The translations under genes were made by a program, and so were the position numbers. A stretch of 5,739 nt of DNA from Congregibacter sp. (GTDB taxonomy: Bacteria > Pseudomonadota > Gammaproteobacteria > Pseudomonadales > Halieaceae), in the NCBI GenBank assembly GCA_013911345.1, contig JACETJ010000098.1:1-5739 (forward strand), read 5' to 3'. The stretch's first letter is position 1; the number at the start of each line of letters is the position of its first letter. Below the pieces are notes generated by a model. That model searched no databases. It had not been told where the DNA came from and saw nothing but the letters and a program-made list of their open reading frames with translations. Of the stretch, positions 1 to 5,739 are shown piece after piece.

Positions 1-884
1 CTGAAAGCCTCGCGCAGAAACGCAATGGCAGGCCAGTGACCTTCGCCAGCGGGCCCTGTTACCGAGGCGATGAAGTCGGTGCGCCCGAGACCCTCGAACA
101 GCGCGGTGACAAACTTGTGCTCACCGCCGCCTAGCGCGATGTATTGTTTGTCTGCCGTCTGGTAGACGTTGAGCATGGCGTTGCCGCCGTGTGTTCGCTC
201 TTTGAGCCGTTCCGGCGCCTGATCGCCACCAAAAACCGGCCCCAGAATATTCGGGCTGGCTGCCAGAACCGACTCAAACATGCTGATATCCACATAGTCG
301 CCGCGGCCCGTCGTATGCCGTCGGTGCAAAGCCATCAGCACGCCCGAGAGCGCGAGGTAGGATGACAGCATGTCAGCTATTGGCACCCCGATAATAGCGG
401 GCCCCGAGTCTCCCTCGGGCGATCGGGTGACATCGAGAATCCCAGCCGCTGCAACGGTCGCCGTGTCATGCGCAGGCTTATCACGCCACGGGCCGGTTTG
501 CCCAAAGGCGGAAATAGAGCAATAGATCAGGCCAGGGTTTTCGGCCGACAAGGTCTCGAAGTCGATGCCGAGTCGGTTGGCAACACCCGGACGGAAAGCC
601 TCCACCACGATATCGACTGTTTTTGCCAGCGCGAGGAGAGCCCGTTTGCCTGCATCGGATTTAAGGTCGAGCGCGATGCTCTCTTTGCCCCGCTGCGTGT
701 TGCGAAACATCACGGTCTCACCGCCTTGCTGCCACGGGAACGCCTCAGCTGAGCGGGTTGGCTCCGGCGCGTGTGGGTTTTCAACCTTGATGACCCGCGC
801 ACCATGATCAGCCATCAACTGCGTTGCCGCCGGGCCGGGCAGAAACAGTGAGAGATCGAGAACGGTCAGTCCATGCAGTTTCAT
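1..884 (-). CDS. CaiB/BaiF family protein, alpha-methylacyl-CoA racemase-like (3' end outside window)
   Basis: The first 294 codons are visible; the family is usually about 360-400 residues, so the C-terminal part lies beyond base 1. The N-terminus has the family's CoA-binding Rossmann-like pattern (LPGPAATQLMADHGARVIKVE, about residues 15-35), then LDLKS (72-76), EAFRPG (95-100) and FGQTGP (127-132). His139, Asp171 and Glu255 fall at nearly the spacing of the His126/Asp156/Glu241 set of Mycobacterium tuberculosis alpha-methylacyl-CoA racemase, and the context around Glu255 (LGGGEHKFVTALFEGLG) is racemase-like. I therefore infer cytosolic epimerisation at the alpha carbon of an acyl-CoA. A CoA transferase using Asp171 remains the main alternative. 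The ATG at 884 is 13 bases after the stop of the upstream paralogue. It has no clear Shine-Dalgarno sequence, so translation is probably coupled within one operon. The family call is strong, the racemase call moderate, and the substrate unknown. Confidence 0.88.
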   Translation of the reverse strand, partial: MKLHGLTVLDLSLFLPGPAATQLMADHGARVIKVENPHAPEPTRSAEAFPWQQGGETVMFRNTQRGKESIALDLKSDAGKRALLALAKTVDIVVEAFRPGVANRLGIDFETLSAENPGLIYCSISAFGQTGPWRDKPAHDTATVAAAGILDVTRSPEGDSGPAIIGVPIADMLSSYLALSGVLMALHRRHTTGRGDYVDISMFESVLAASPNILGPVFGGDQAPERLKERTHGGNAMLNVYQTADKQYIALGGGEHKFVTALFEGLGRTDFIASVTGPAGEGHWPAIAFLREAF

Positions 885-897
885 ACTGTTTTTAGAG

Positions 898-2091
898 TCA
901 GCAGGTAATCCCGTCCTCACTGAGACCGTTCAGATCGTCCTCAGAGAGGCCCAGCAAGTCGCCCAAAACCTCGGCGTTGTGCTGGCCAATCTGCGCGCCT
1001 GGCCAGTCGGTGCGGCCGGGCGTTTCACTGAGCTTCGGCATGATGGCGGGTATTTTCAGAGGTTCGCCATCAATCTCGACCGTTTCGAACATGCCTCTGG
1101 CGATGTAGTGGGGGTCGGTCATCATGTCCTCAACGCTGTAGATGGGGCCAACCGGTACCCGCGCTCCCTCAAGCTTGCTGATGATCTGGTCTGAGGTGTT
1201 CTCACTGCACCATTTGGCCAGCGCTTCATCGATCTTTTGCTCGTGAATTACGCGGCCCTGGTTGTGCTCCAGCTCCGGATCATTGGCCATATCCTCGCGT
1301 CCGGCTTCTGTCATGAGGCGTTTGAAAATCGAGTCGCCGTTGCCGCCGATGACCACGTGTTTCCCGTCTGCGCAGAGGTAGGTATTGGTCGGCACGATAC
1401 CGGTGATCGTTGTGCCTGAGGGTTCGCGGACGACGCCCGCTCCATCGAATTCTGGGACGATGCCCTCCAGCAAGTTAAAAATTGACTCGTACAGTGCGAC
1501 GTCAACGACCTGGCCCTTGCCGCTCTTGTTCCTCTCGATGATGGCGAACGCGACGCCCAGCGCAGCGTGAATGGCAGCCACGGTATCGCCCAGCGAGATG
1601 TTGGGTCGCACCGGTGCTTTGCCGGGCTCACCGTTGATATATCGGAAGCCGCCGTATCCCTCGGTGACGGAGGCATAACCTGGCTTTTCAGAGAAGGGGC
1701 CAGTTTGTCCATAGCCGGAGATCCGAGCGTAGATGATGCCCGGATTCTTCTCCTTGACTTGGTCGGGTCCCAGCCCCCAGCTCTCCATCGCACCCGGGCG
1801 GAAATTCTCTATGACCACGTCGGCTTTAGTCAGTAGTTCAAAGGCCAGCTCTCGCCCGCGCTCGGATTTGAGATCCAGCGTCACGCTTTTCTTATTGCGC
1901 GCCAGCGAGTGATACCAGAGTGACATACCGTTGCGCACCTCGCGCCACTGACGGATGGGATCACCTGTGGGGGGTTCAACCTTGATGACTTCTGCGCCGA
2001 AGTAGCCCAGCACTGTGCCCGCAAACGGGCCAGCCAGCAGTTGCCCTAACTCGATGACCCGAAGGCCCTCTAGCGGTCGCGATTGAGACAT
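898..2091 (-). CDS. CaiB/BaiF family class III CoA transferase
   Basis: A complete 397-residue protein, the normal length for class III CoA transferases, which move CoA between carboxylic acids through an aspartyl-CoA thioester in an interlocked homodimer. Visible landmarks are the N-terminal CoA-binding segment (LLAGPFAGTVLGYFGAEVIKVE, about 18-39), LDLKS (72-76), ENFRPG (95-100), GYGQTGPF (126-133), and LGDT at 167-170. The latter places the nucleophile at Asp169, the same number as in Oxalobacter formyl-CoA transferase. A glycine-rich loop (VVIGGNGDSIFKRLM) follows in the second half. The racemase histidine seen in the downstream paralogue is tyrosine here (Tyr139), so transferase rather than racemase chemistry is expected. 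CAGGAG ends 6 bases before the ATG at 2091, which fixes the start. It is the first gene of a leftward operon and is divergent from the amidohydrolase. The acid substrate cannot be deduced. Confidence 0.95.
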   Translation of the reverse strand: MSQSRPLEGLRVIELGQLLAGPFAGTVLGYFGAEVIKVEPPTGDPIRQWREVRNGMSLWYHSLARNKKSVTLDLKSERGRELAFELLTKADVVIENFRPGAMESWGLGPDQVKEKNPGIIYARISGYGQTGPFSEKPGYASVTEGYGGFRYINGEPGKAPVRPNISLGDTVAAIHAALGVAFAIIERNKSGKGQVVDVALYESIFNLLEGIVPEFDGAGVVREPSGTTITGIVPTNTYLCADGKHVVIGGNGDSIFKRLMTEAGREDMANDPELEHNQGRVIHEQKIDEALAKWCSENTSDQIISKLEGARVPVGPIYSVEDMMTDPHYIARGMFETVEIDGEPLKIPAIMPKLSETPGRTDWPGAQIGQHNAEVLGDLLGLSEDDLNGLSEDGITC

Positions 2092-2097
2092 GCTTTG

Positions 2098-2103
2098 CTC
2101 CTG
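2098..2103 (-). promoter_or_regulatory. Ribosome binding site of the complete CoA transferase gene
   Basis: On the minus strand CAGGAG precedes the ATG at 2091 with a 6-base spacer. This is close to the ideal Shine-Dalgarno sequence and supports the chosen start. The downstream paralogue lacks a comparable site, consistent with coupled translation. Confidence 0.75.
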
Positions 2104-2110
2104 AGGTGAA

Positions 2111-2126
2111 TCTATTGCTCAATAGA
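2111..2126. promoter_or_regulatory. Perfect inverted repeat, candidate operator for the divergent genes
   Basis: TCTATTG and CAATAGA form perfect 7-bp arms around a 2-bp CT spacer. The repeat lies 20 bases from the CoA transferase start and about 100 bases from the amidohydrolase start, in the only gap between these divergent genes. Its right arm overlaps the candidate amidohydrolase -35 box (2123-2128). For the leftward operon it would lie in or just after the promoter: minus-strand -10-like boxes TACTAT (2130-2135) and TAGAAT (2146-2151) are upstream of it, without a convincing -35. Size and position suit a dimeric repressor such as a TetR- or GntR-type protein, but no regulator gene is in the window. 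The repeat is seen directly; operator function is inferred. Confidence 0.5.
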
Positions 2127-2153
2127 CAAATAGTACGGACATTCGATTCTAAT
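2123..2153 (+). promoter_or_regulatory. Candidate sigma-70 promoter of the amidohydrolase gene
   Basis: TAGACA (2123-2128, five of six consensus bases) and TCTAAT (2148-2153, five of six) are separated by 19 bp, slightly longer than ideal. Transcription would start near 2160 and leave a leader of roughly 64 bases before the ATG at 2224. The -10 box overlaps the upstream in-frame ATG at 2152, which argues against that ATG being the start codon. Confidence 0.35.
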
Positions 2154-2213
2154 GGGAACGCGTGGCGGGCCATCACTTTGGTATAGGGCCCTAGGTGTTA
2201 TTGATGACGTTTT

Positions 2214-2218
2214 GGGAG
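2214..2218 (+). promoter_or_regulatory. Ribosome binding site deciding the amidohydrolase start
   Basis: GGGAG lies 5 bases before the ATG at 2224. The alternative in-frame ATG at 2152 has no Shine-Dalgarno-like sequence before it. Starting at 2224 also exposes a clean signal peptide, which the longer reading would bury behind 24 extra residues. Confidence 0.7.
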
Positions 2219-2223
2219 ACGAC

Positions 2224-3930
2224 ATGAAACTCAAAAATTTTGTCGCGGCCACTTTTGGGTCTTTGTGCGGCAGCCTCGCGGTTGCGGAGGCCGACTGGGT
2301 ATTGCGCGGTGGTGTGATTTACTCAATGGATGATTCGGCCTCGCATTACTCCGCGATGGCGTTCACCGGGAATCGTGTGACTTGGCTCGGCGAGAGCGAG
2401 GCGGTGGCAGCGCATATCGGCCCCGCGACCCAGATCATAGAACTCAACGGCCGAACAGTAATGCCGGGCTTTATCGATACCCACATTCACAGCATGGATA
2501 CGCTGCCTTTGATTAACGGCGTCAAGCTCAGTCCCTACGACAGCGCAGAGCGGGTGCTTGAGAATATTGCTGAGCATGCCCGCACGCATCCCTATCAAAA
2601 CCCGGTGCTTGGCTCTGGTTTTCTGGCTCCGGCGTTTGGTTCGGAGGGACCGACCGCTGCGCAGTTGGATGCCATCGTGCCAGATCGACCCGCGCTCATC
2701 ATCGACGAGGGTGGTCATACCGGATGGGCGAATACGTTGGCTCTAGAAGCCGCGGGGATTTCACGTGATACCCCCGACCCGGTACCCGGCGCTCATTTTT
2801 TTCAGCGAGACGAGGAGGGCAACCCAACGGGGTGGCTGGTTGAGGGTGCGGCGATTGATCCTGTCAGCGAGTCGCTGGGCGTGGTCAGTGAAGAGGCGAT
2901 AGCTTTGGCGGCCCCTGATTTTTTTAAGGACATGTCGGCGGTCGGTCTCACTGCTGCCTTTGATGCAGGCATGATCGACACGGGTGAATTGGGGCGTCGG
3001 CTTGCGCTCAAAATGGTGGAGGCCGGTGAGTTCCCAATTCGAATGGTGGCATCTTTGTACGTCAATCAGCCAGAGCAATTGACTGATGCGCTGGAGATCC
3101 TTGAAGAGCTAAATGCGCGATACCACCACCAGCTGTTTAACGTCTCAACCCTGAAGCTATCAATAGATGGCACGGTAGAAGCTAAAACGGCAGTCATGCT
3201 GGAACCCTACAGCCAGCCGGAGGGCCATGAAGCCACACCGTTATTACCCAATCCCGTTATGTTCGATGCGGTAGCGGCGGCGCATGAAGCCGATGTGGAC
3301 TTGCATTTACATGCTATAGGAGACGGCGCGGTCCGGTCAGCGCTGGATGCGATTGAGCGCGCCAAACGATTACACCCCGACAGTGATACGCGAACGACGA
3401 TTTGCCATATCGAGATCGTCCATGCTGATGATGTGAGCCGCTTTGCAGAGCTGGGTGCCGTGGCCCAGACCACGCCGACCTGGTTTTACTACGATGATCT
3501 GGCGCTCCGATATTTGGGAATAGGGCGCTTCAATCAAATGTATCCACTGGCCTCCATTTTGCGGCACGGAGGCAAGGTCACGTTGGGTAGTGATTATCCG
3601 GTCAGCTGGATCGGAAAAGACGCACTGAACCCCATGTTCAACATTGAAATGGCGGTTACCCGTCAGCAGGCAGGCAACCCCAAAGTGCCTGTGCAGGCCA
3701 GAGTCAGCGAGCGACTCAGTGTGGATCAGGCGATTAGGGCTCATACCTCTGACGCGGCGTGGCAGCTGCGCCTCGAGGATAAAATCGGCACGCTGGAAGT
3801 CGGTAAATTGGCCGACATCGTGGTGCTTGATCGAGACCCTTATGCTAGCGACCCTTATCAGATCCACACCATAAAGGTGGACCATACTTTTTCAGACGGA
3901 AGATTGGTCCACACCCGCTCGACGAGATAA
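2224..3930 (+). CDS. Exported YtcJ-type metal-dependent amidohydrolase (amidohydrolase family 3)
   Basis: A 568-residue protein from the ATG at 2224. Residues 1-23 form a Sec signal peptide: basic MKLK, a hydrophobic core, and a likely AEA cleavage site after residue 23. The cysteine at 15 is not in a proper lipobox, so a soluble periplasmic enzyme is expected. The mature part opens with the small beta-sandwich segment and PGFIDTHIH, giving metal ligands His87 and His89. LKLSIDG carries Lys311, where related enzymes have a lysine in this position that may be carbamylated. Then come HLHAIGDG (His361, His363, Asp367), CHIEIVH (His395, His400), LGSDYP (Asp457) and the C-terminal IGTLEVGKLADIVVLDRDP segment. 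This order is that of YtcJ/N-substituted formamide deformylase-like enzymes, so hydrolysis of an amide or related bond is likely. The substrate is unknown. The gene is divergent from the CoA-transferase operon. Confidence 0.92.
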   Translation: MKLKNFVAATFGSLCGSLAVAEADWVLRGGVIYSMDDSASHYSAMAFTGNRVTWLGESEAVAAHIGPATQIIELNGRTVMPGFIDTHIHSMDTLPLINGVKLSPYDSAERVLENIAEHARTHPYQNPVLGSGFLAPAFGSEGPTAAQLDAIVPDRPALIIDEGGHTGWANTLALEAAGISRDTPDPVPGAHFFQRDEEGNPTGWLVEGAAIDPVSESLGVVSEEAIALAAPDFFKDMSAVGLTAAFDAGMIDTGELGRRLALKMVEAGEFPIRMVASLYVNQPEQLTDALEILEELNARYHHQLFNVSTLKLSIDGTVEAKTAVMLEPYSQPEGHEATPLLPNPVMFDAVAAAHEADVDLHLHAIGDGAVRSALDAIERAKRLHPDSDTRTTICHIEIVHADDVSRFAELGAVAQTTPTWFYYDDLALRYLGIGRFNQMYPLASILRHGGKVTLGSDYPVSWIGKDALNPMFNIEMAVTRQQAGNPKVPVQARVSERLSVDQAIRAHTSDAAWQLRLEDKIGTLEVGKLADIVVLDRDPYASDPYQIHTIKVDHTFSDGRLVHTRSTR

Positions 3931-3934
3931 TACT

Positions 3935-3951
3935 GCGGGTTTTCCGCCCGC
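3935..3951 (+). other. Small hairpin just after the amidohydrolase stop
   Basis: GCGGG and CCCGC pair around a 7-base loop starting 4 bases after the stop codon. No T-run follows, so it is not a standard Rho-independent terminator. It could stabilise the 3' end or pause polymerase. An upstream ACCCGC at 3913-3918 could pair with the same GCGGGT instead. Confidence 0.35.
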
Positions 3952-3988
3952 TGACGGGTGTGACTCAGCGCAATGCCGAGGCTACGCC

Positions 3989-4024
3989 CTGAGATATCCC
4001 CTCGCTCTGAGATGCCCCTTCGCC
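3989..4024. repeat. Imperfect 18-bp tandem repeat (two copies)
   Basis: CTGAGATATCCCCTCGCT is followed directly by CTGAGATGCCCCTTCGCC. The first seven bases are identical, and the rest match if a one-base shift is allowed in the middle. A further CTGAG occurs at 4056-4060. The repeat lies in the gap between the amidohydrolase and the siderophore receptor and does not code for a credible protein. It may be a local duplication or part of a structured transcript. Confidence 0.55.
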
Positions 4025-4034
4025 CCACCTAATG

Positions 4035-4057
4035 AGGGTCAGCAGCCTCTGGTCCCT
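4035..4057 (+). other. Stable hairpin in the intergenic region
   Basis: AGGG pairs with CCCT and CAG with CTG around the loop CAGCCT, with a U-G wobble and one bulged T between the two helices. This gives an eight-pair stem. No T-run follows. With the terminator at 4106-4130 it suggests that the 3' part of the gap is a folded RNA, either the amidohydrolase 3' UTR or an independent transcript. Confidence 0.4.
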
Positions 4058-4105
4058 GAGCCTCGACGAGAGAATCCCGGATGCCTGAAAAAGGCTCGAA
4101 AATTA

Positions 4106-4130
4106 AACCCTACTGAGGGTTGCTTTTTTT
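4106..4130 (+). terminator. Rho-independent terminator
   Basis: AACCCT (4106-4111) and AGGGTT (4116-4121) form a perfect 6-bp stem with an ACTG loop, followed after GC by seven T residues (4124-4130). It lies about 175 bases past the amidohydrolase stop and would end that transcript, or any small RNA made from the gap, just before the receptor promoter. The opposite strand reads TAATTTT after the same stem, so weak bidirectional action is possible. Confidence 0.72.
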
Positions 4131-4148
4131 GATAATGGTAATAATAAT
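4120..4148 (+). promoter_or_regulatory. Candidate sigma-70 promoter of the siderophore receptor gene
   Basis: TTGCTT (4120-4125) and AATAAT (4143-4148, five of six consensus bases) are separated by exactly 17 bp. The predicted start near 4155 leaves a leader of about 30 bases. The -35 box lies within the terminator's stem end and T-run, and the -10 box lies inside both Fur-type boxes, as expected for an iron-repressed promoter. Confidence 0.55.
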
Positions 4149-4161
4149 GATTCTCATTAAC
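4131..4161. promoter_or_regulatory. Two overlapping Fur boxes
   Basis: Compared with the classical 19-bp box GATAATGATAATCATTATC, bases 4131-4149 and bases 4143-4161 each match at 15 of 19 positions by hand count. They overlap by seven bases, the arrangement that lets Fur dimers load side by side. The second copy contains AATGA-TTC-TCATT, a perfect 5-bp inverted repeat. Both cover the predicted -10 box of the receptor gene. Fe(II)-Fur would therefore block its transcription when iron is plentiful and release it under starvation. Confidence 0.85.
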
Positions 4162-4185
4162 GAAGTGAGAAGTGGGTCAACCCGA

Positions 4186-5739
4186 ATGAAACGCAACGCG
4201 CAACGCGCATTAACGATAATCGCAGGGTCGGTACTAGCCGTCACAGCGGCGCCGCTGCGGGCGGAAACCACTGACCCGCTGATGCTCGAAGAGACCATTG
4301 TCAGAGGCAATTACCTGCAGTCCAGCGAAGCGAACGCCCTCAAGACTCCCACGCCGATTCTGGATGTTCCGCAGAGCCTCAGCATCGTGAGCTCGGAACA
4401 AATCCTCAAGCGCGGTTTCACCAGCGTTTCTGACATTATCGAGTATCTACCCGGAGTCAGTATGTCTCAGGGGGAAGGGCATAGGGATGCCGTGGTGTTC
4501 CGCGGCGTTCGGTCTACCGCTGACTTCTTTATCGATGGCGTGCGGGATGACGTTCAATATTATCGGCCGCTCTATAACCTTGAGCAGCTAGAGGTGCTAA
4601 GGGGGCCCAACGCGCTGCTGTTTGGCCGCGGCGGCACGGGAGGCATCCTGAACCGGGTGACCAAGAAAGCGGAGATCGGAAACAGTTTCTCGCAATTGAC
4701 AGGGTATGCAGATTCCTTTGGTGCTGGAGGATTACAGGGTGACCTGAATGTTGGCCTGACCGACAGCATCGCTTTCAGACTCAACGCCATGGCCGAGGGC
4801 TTAGACAACCATCGCGATCATTTTGATGGTGAGCGGATAGGCGTCAATCCGACCTTGAGAGTGTTGTTGTCAGAGACAACCACGCTCGACCTTTCGTATG
4901 AGTATGTCGATCACGAGAGATTTATCGATCGCGGTATCCCGACAGGTACCAACGGCGATCCTGTTGAGCGGTTCGACCGCGTGGTTTTTGGTGACCCTGA
5001 TGTCAATGTGACCGAACTTGAGGCGCACATCTTGATGGCAAGTCTGGAGCATCGTTTCTCGGACACGATGAAGGGTAAGGTCACGGCCTTTTACGGCGAC
5101 TATGACAAGCTCTACCAGAATTTCTATGCGGCCTCCTACAGTGAGGCTGACTCGCCGGATGTCGTTGCACTGGATGGCTACGTTGACACGACGCAGCGGG
5201 AGAATCTGATTCTGTCTGGCAACCTCATCAAAGAGGTCTCGTTTGCGAATATGAGCCATCGATTCCTTCTGGGTGCCGAGTACGTTGACACGTCCTCAGA
5301 TCAGGATCGGTGGAACACGTATTGGTCGGAGACGTCAGATGATAAAGAGACATTTTTTGTCGCGCGGCCGATGGGGGTTGTCGGCGGCGTCGGCATCAAC
5401 GCGTCAGGCGCCCGGACGATCAATGATTTTACTGTCGATCAGCACGACGACACTCGAGTGGGCATTGAGATTGCATCGTTCTACCTCCAAGACGAGATGG
5501 CGGTCACAGATTATCTGGATGTTGTACTGGGAGCACGATTCGATCAGTTTGAGATAGACGTATTCAATGTGCCTGCTGATGACTCGCGATCAAAGCGCGA
5601 CGAGGAAATCTCCCCCAGGCTAGGCGTGGTGTTGAAGCCGATGGACACTATGTCTTTGTATGCCAGTTACAGCGAGTCATTTTTGCCGCGGAGCGGTGAG
5701 CAGTTCGCGAATATCAATGGCAGCAAAGGCCAGCTCGAT
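4186..5739 (+). CDS. TonB-dependent catecholate-type siderophore receptor (3' end outside window)
   Basis: The first 518 residues are visible; such receptors usually run to about 650-800. Residues 1-26 form a signal peptide ending LRA. A TonB-box-like EETIVRG is at 35-41. The plug follows: DVPQSLSIVS (60-69), DIIEYLPGV (83-91), FRGVR (105-109), FFIDGVRDD (114-122) and LEVLRGPNALLFGRGGTGG (135-153) leading to NRVTKKA. From about 165 the sequence shows alternating beta-barrel strands, with YLQDE and a late SYSESFLPRSGEQF segment. The FIDGVRDD plug and the SFLPRSGEQF motif resemble Fiu/PiuA-type catecholate receptors. The role would be outer-membrane uptake of ferric siderophore powered by TonB-ExbB-ExbD; the ligand itself is inferred. 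The start ATG at 4186 has only a weak GTGGG 9 bases upstream. An in-frame GTG at 4165 has no better signal. Fur-type boxes precede the gene. Confidence 0.93.
   Translation, partial: MKRNAQRALTIIAGSVLAVTAAPLRAETTDPLMLEETIVRGNYLQSSEANALKTPTPILDVPQSLSIVSSEQILKRGFTSVSDIIEYLPGVSMSQGEGHRDAVVFRGVRSTADFFIDGVRDDVQYYRPLYNLEQLEVLRGPNALLFGRGGTGGILNRVTKKAEIGNSFSQLTGYADSFGAGGLQGDLNVGLTDSIAFRLNAMAEGLDNHRDHFDGERIGVNPTLRVLLSETTTLDLSYEYVDHERFIDRGIPTGTNGDPVERFDRVVFGDPDVNVTELEAHILMASLEHRFSDTMKGKVTAFYGDYDKLYQNFYAASYSEADSPDVVALDGYVDTTQRENLILSGNLIKEVSFANMSHRFLLGAEYVDTSSDQDRWNTYWSETSDDKETFFVARPMGVVGGVGINASGARTINDFTVDQHDDTRVGIEIASFYLQDEMAVTDYLDVVLGARFDQFEIDVFNVPADDSRSKRDEEISPRLGVVLKPMDTMSLYASYSESFLPRSGEQFANINGSKGQLD

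Noticed and set aside
144..807. Three plus-strand frames of 73-94 codons
   Set aside because: They are antisense to the partial CaiB/BaiF gene, whose 294-codon frame is open from 884 to the window edge and carries family motifs.
1311..1793. A 160-codon minus-strand frame inside the CoA transferase gene
   Set aside because: It is a shifted frame of a confidently identified gene, rich in Ser, Arg and Ala, with no recognisable motif. It is a shadow.
2184..2193. Palindrome TAGGGCCCTA considered as an operator or promoter
   Set aside because: It is a perfect 10-bp palindrome, but no -35 is found at a suitable distance for the adjacent TATAGG, and a GC-rich palindrome of this length can arise by chance. 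Kept only as a side remark.
3370..3885. A 171-codon minus-strand frame opposite the amidohydrolase
   Set aside because: It is antisense to conserved catalytic segments, has no domain resemblance and no ribosome site that stands out. It is explained by the codon pattern of the real gene.
3973..4088. Two tiny ORFs (19 and 18 residues) overlapping as TAATG at 4030-4034
   Set aside because: The overlap looks like translational coupling, but neither has a Shine-Dalgarno sequence or a recognisable composition, and the first just reads the tandem repeat. Probably chance.
4083..4095. GCCT/AGGC hairpin considered as a terminator
   Set aside because: The stem is only 4 bp, and the adjacent A-rich loop gives no T-run in either direction after the stem.
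4190..4206. Short tandem repeat (AACGCGC twice) at the start of the receptor gene
   Set aside because: It encodes the basic n-region of the signal peptide (Arg, Asn, Ala, Gln) and needs no other explanation.
4870..5259. A 129-codon minus-strand frame opposite the receptor
   Set aside because: It lies entirely within the beta-barrel coding region of the receptor and has no recognisable features of its own.

Overview
The window looks like a chromosomal stretch of a moderately GC-rich Gram-negative bacterium. A TonB-dependent outer-membrane receptor and an exported amidohydrolase with a Sec-type signal peptide require an outer membrane and periplasm. Tandem Fur-type iron boxes, together with the catecholate-receptor type and acyl-CoA genes, fit a gammaproteobacterium, perhaps a marine heterotroph of the Halieaceae/OM60 kind. 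That placement is inference from gene content only. There are no tRNA or rRNA genes, insertion sequences, CRISPR arrays or phage genes.

Layout. Positions 1-884 (minus, cut by the window edge) and 898-2091 (minus) are two adjacent class III CoA-transferase (CaiB/BaiF) family genes, 13 bases apart and probably one operon read leftwards from about 2130. Their active sites differ. The promoter-proximal gene has the transferase aspartate (Asp169). The downstream gene has His, Asp and Glu at the spacing of alpha-methylacyl-CoA racemase. A divergent 132-base intergenic region (2092-2223) carries a 7+7 bp inverted repeat and candidate promoters. Reading right from it is an exported YtcJ-type metal-dependent amidohydrolase, best started at 2224 rather than at the first ATG (2152).

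A 255-base gap (3931-4185) follows. It has an 18-bp tandem repeat, two hairpins and a good Rho-independent terminator (4106-4130). The terminator's T-run lies inside a candidate promoter whose -10 box is covered by two overlapping Fur-type boxes (4131-4161). The promoter drives a TonB-dependent catecholate-type siderophore receptor (4186 to the window end, first 518 codons).

How they work together. The receptor is an independent, iron-repressed unit. The two CoA-transferase-family genes and the amidohydrolase share one divergent control region and could form a catabolic set: periplasmic hydrolysis of an amide-like compound, then CoA transfer and alpha-carbon epimerisation of the acid. No substrate can be read from the sequence, so this is a hypothesis. 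Nothing proves a wholly new system. The points most worth following are the terminator/promoter/Fur hub, the structured gap before it, the divergent operator and the functional split between the two paralogues.
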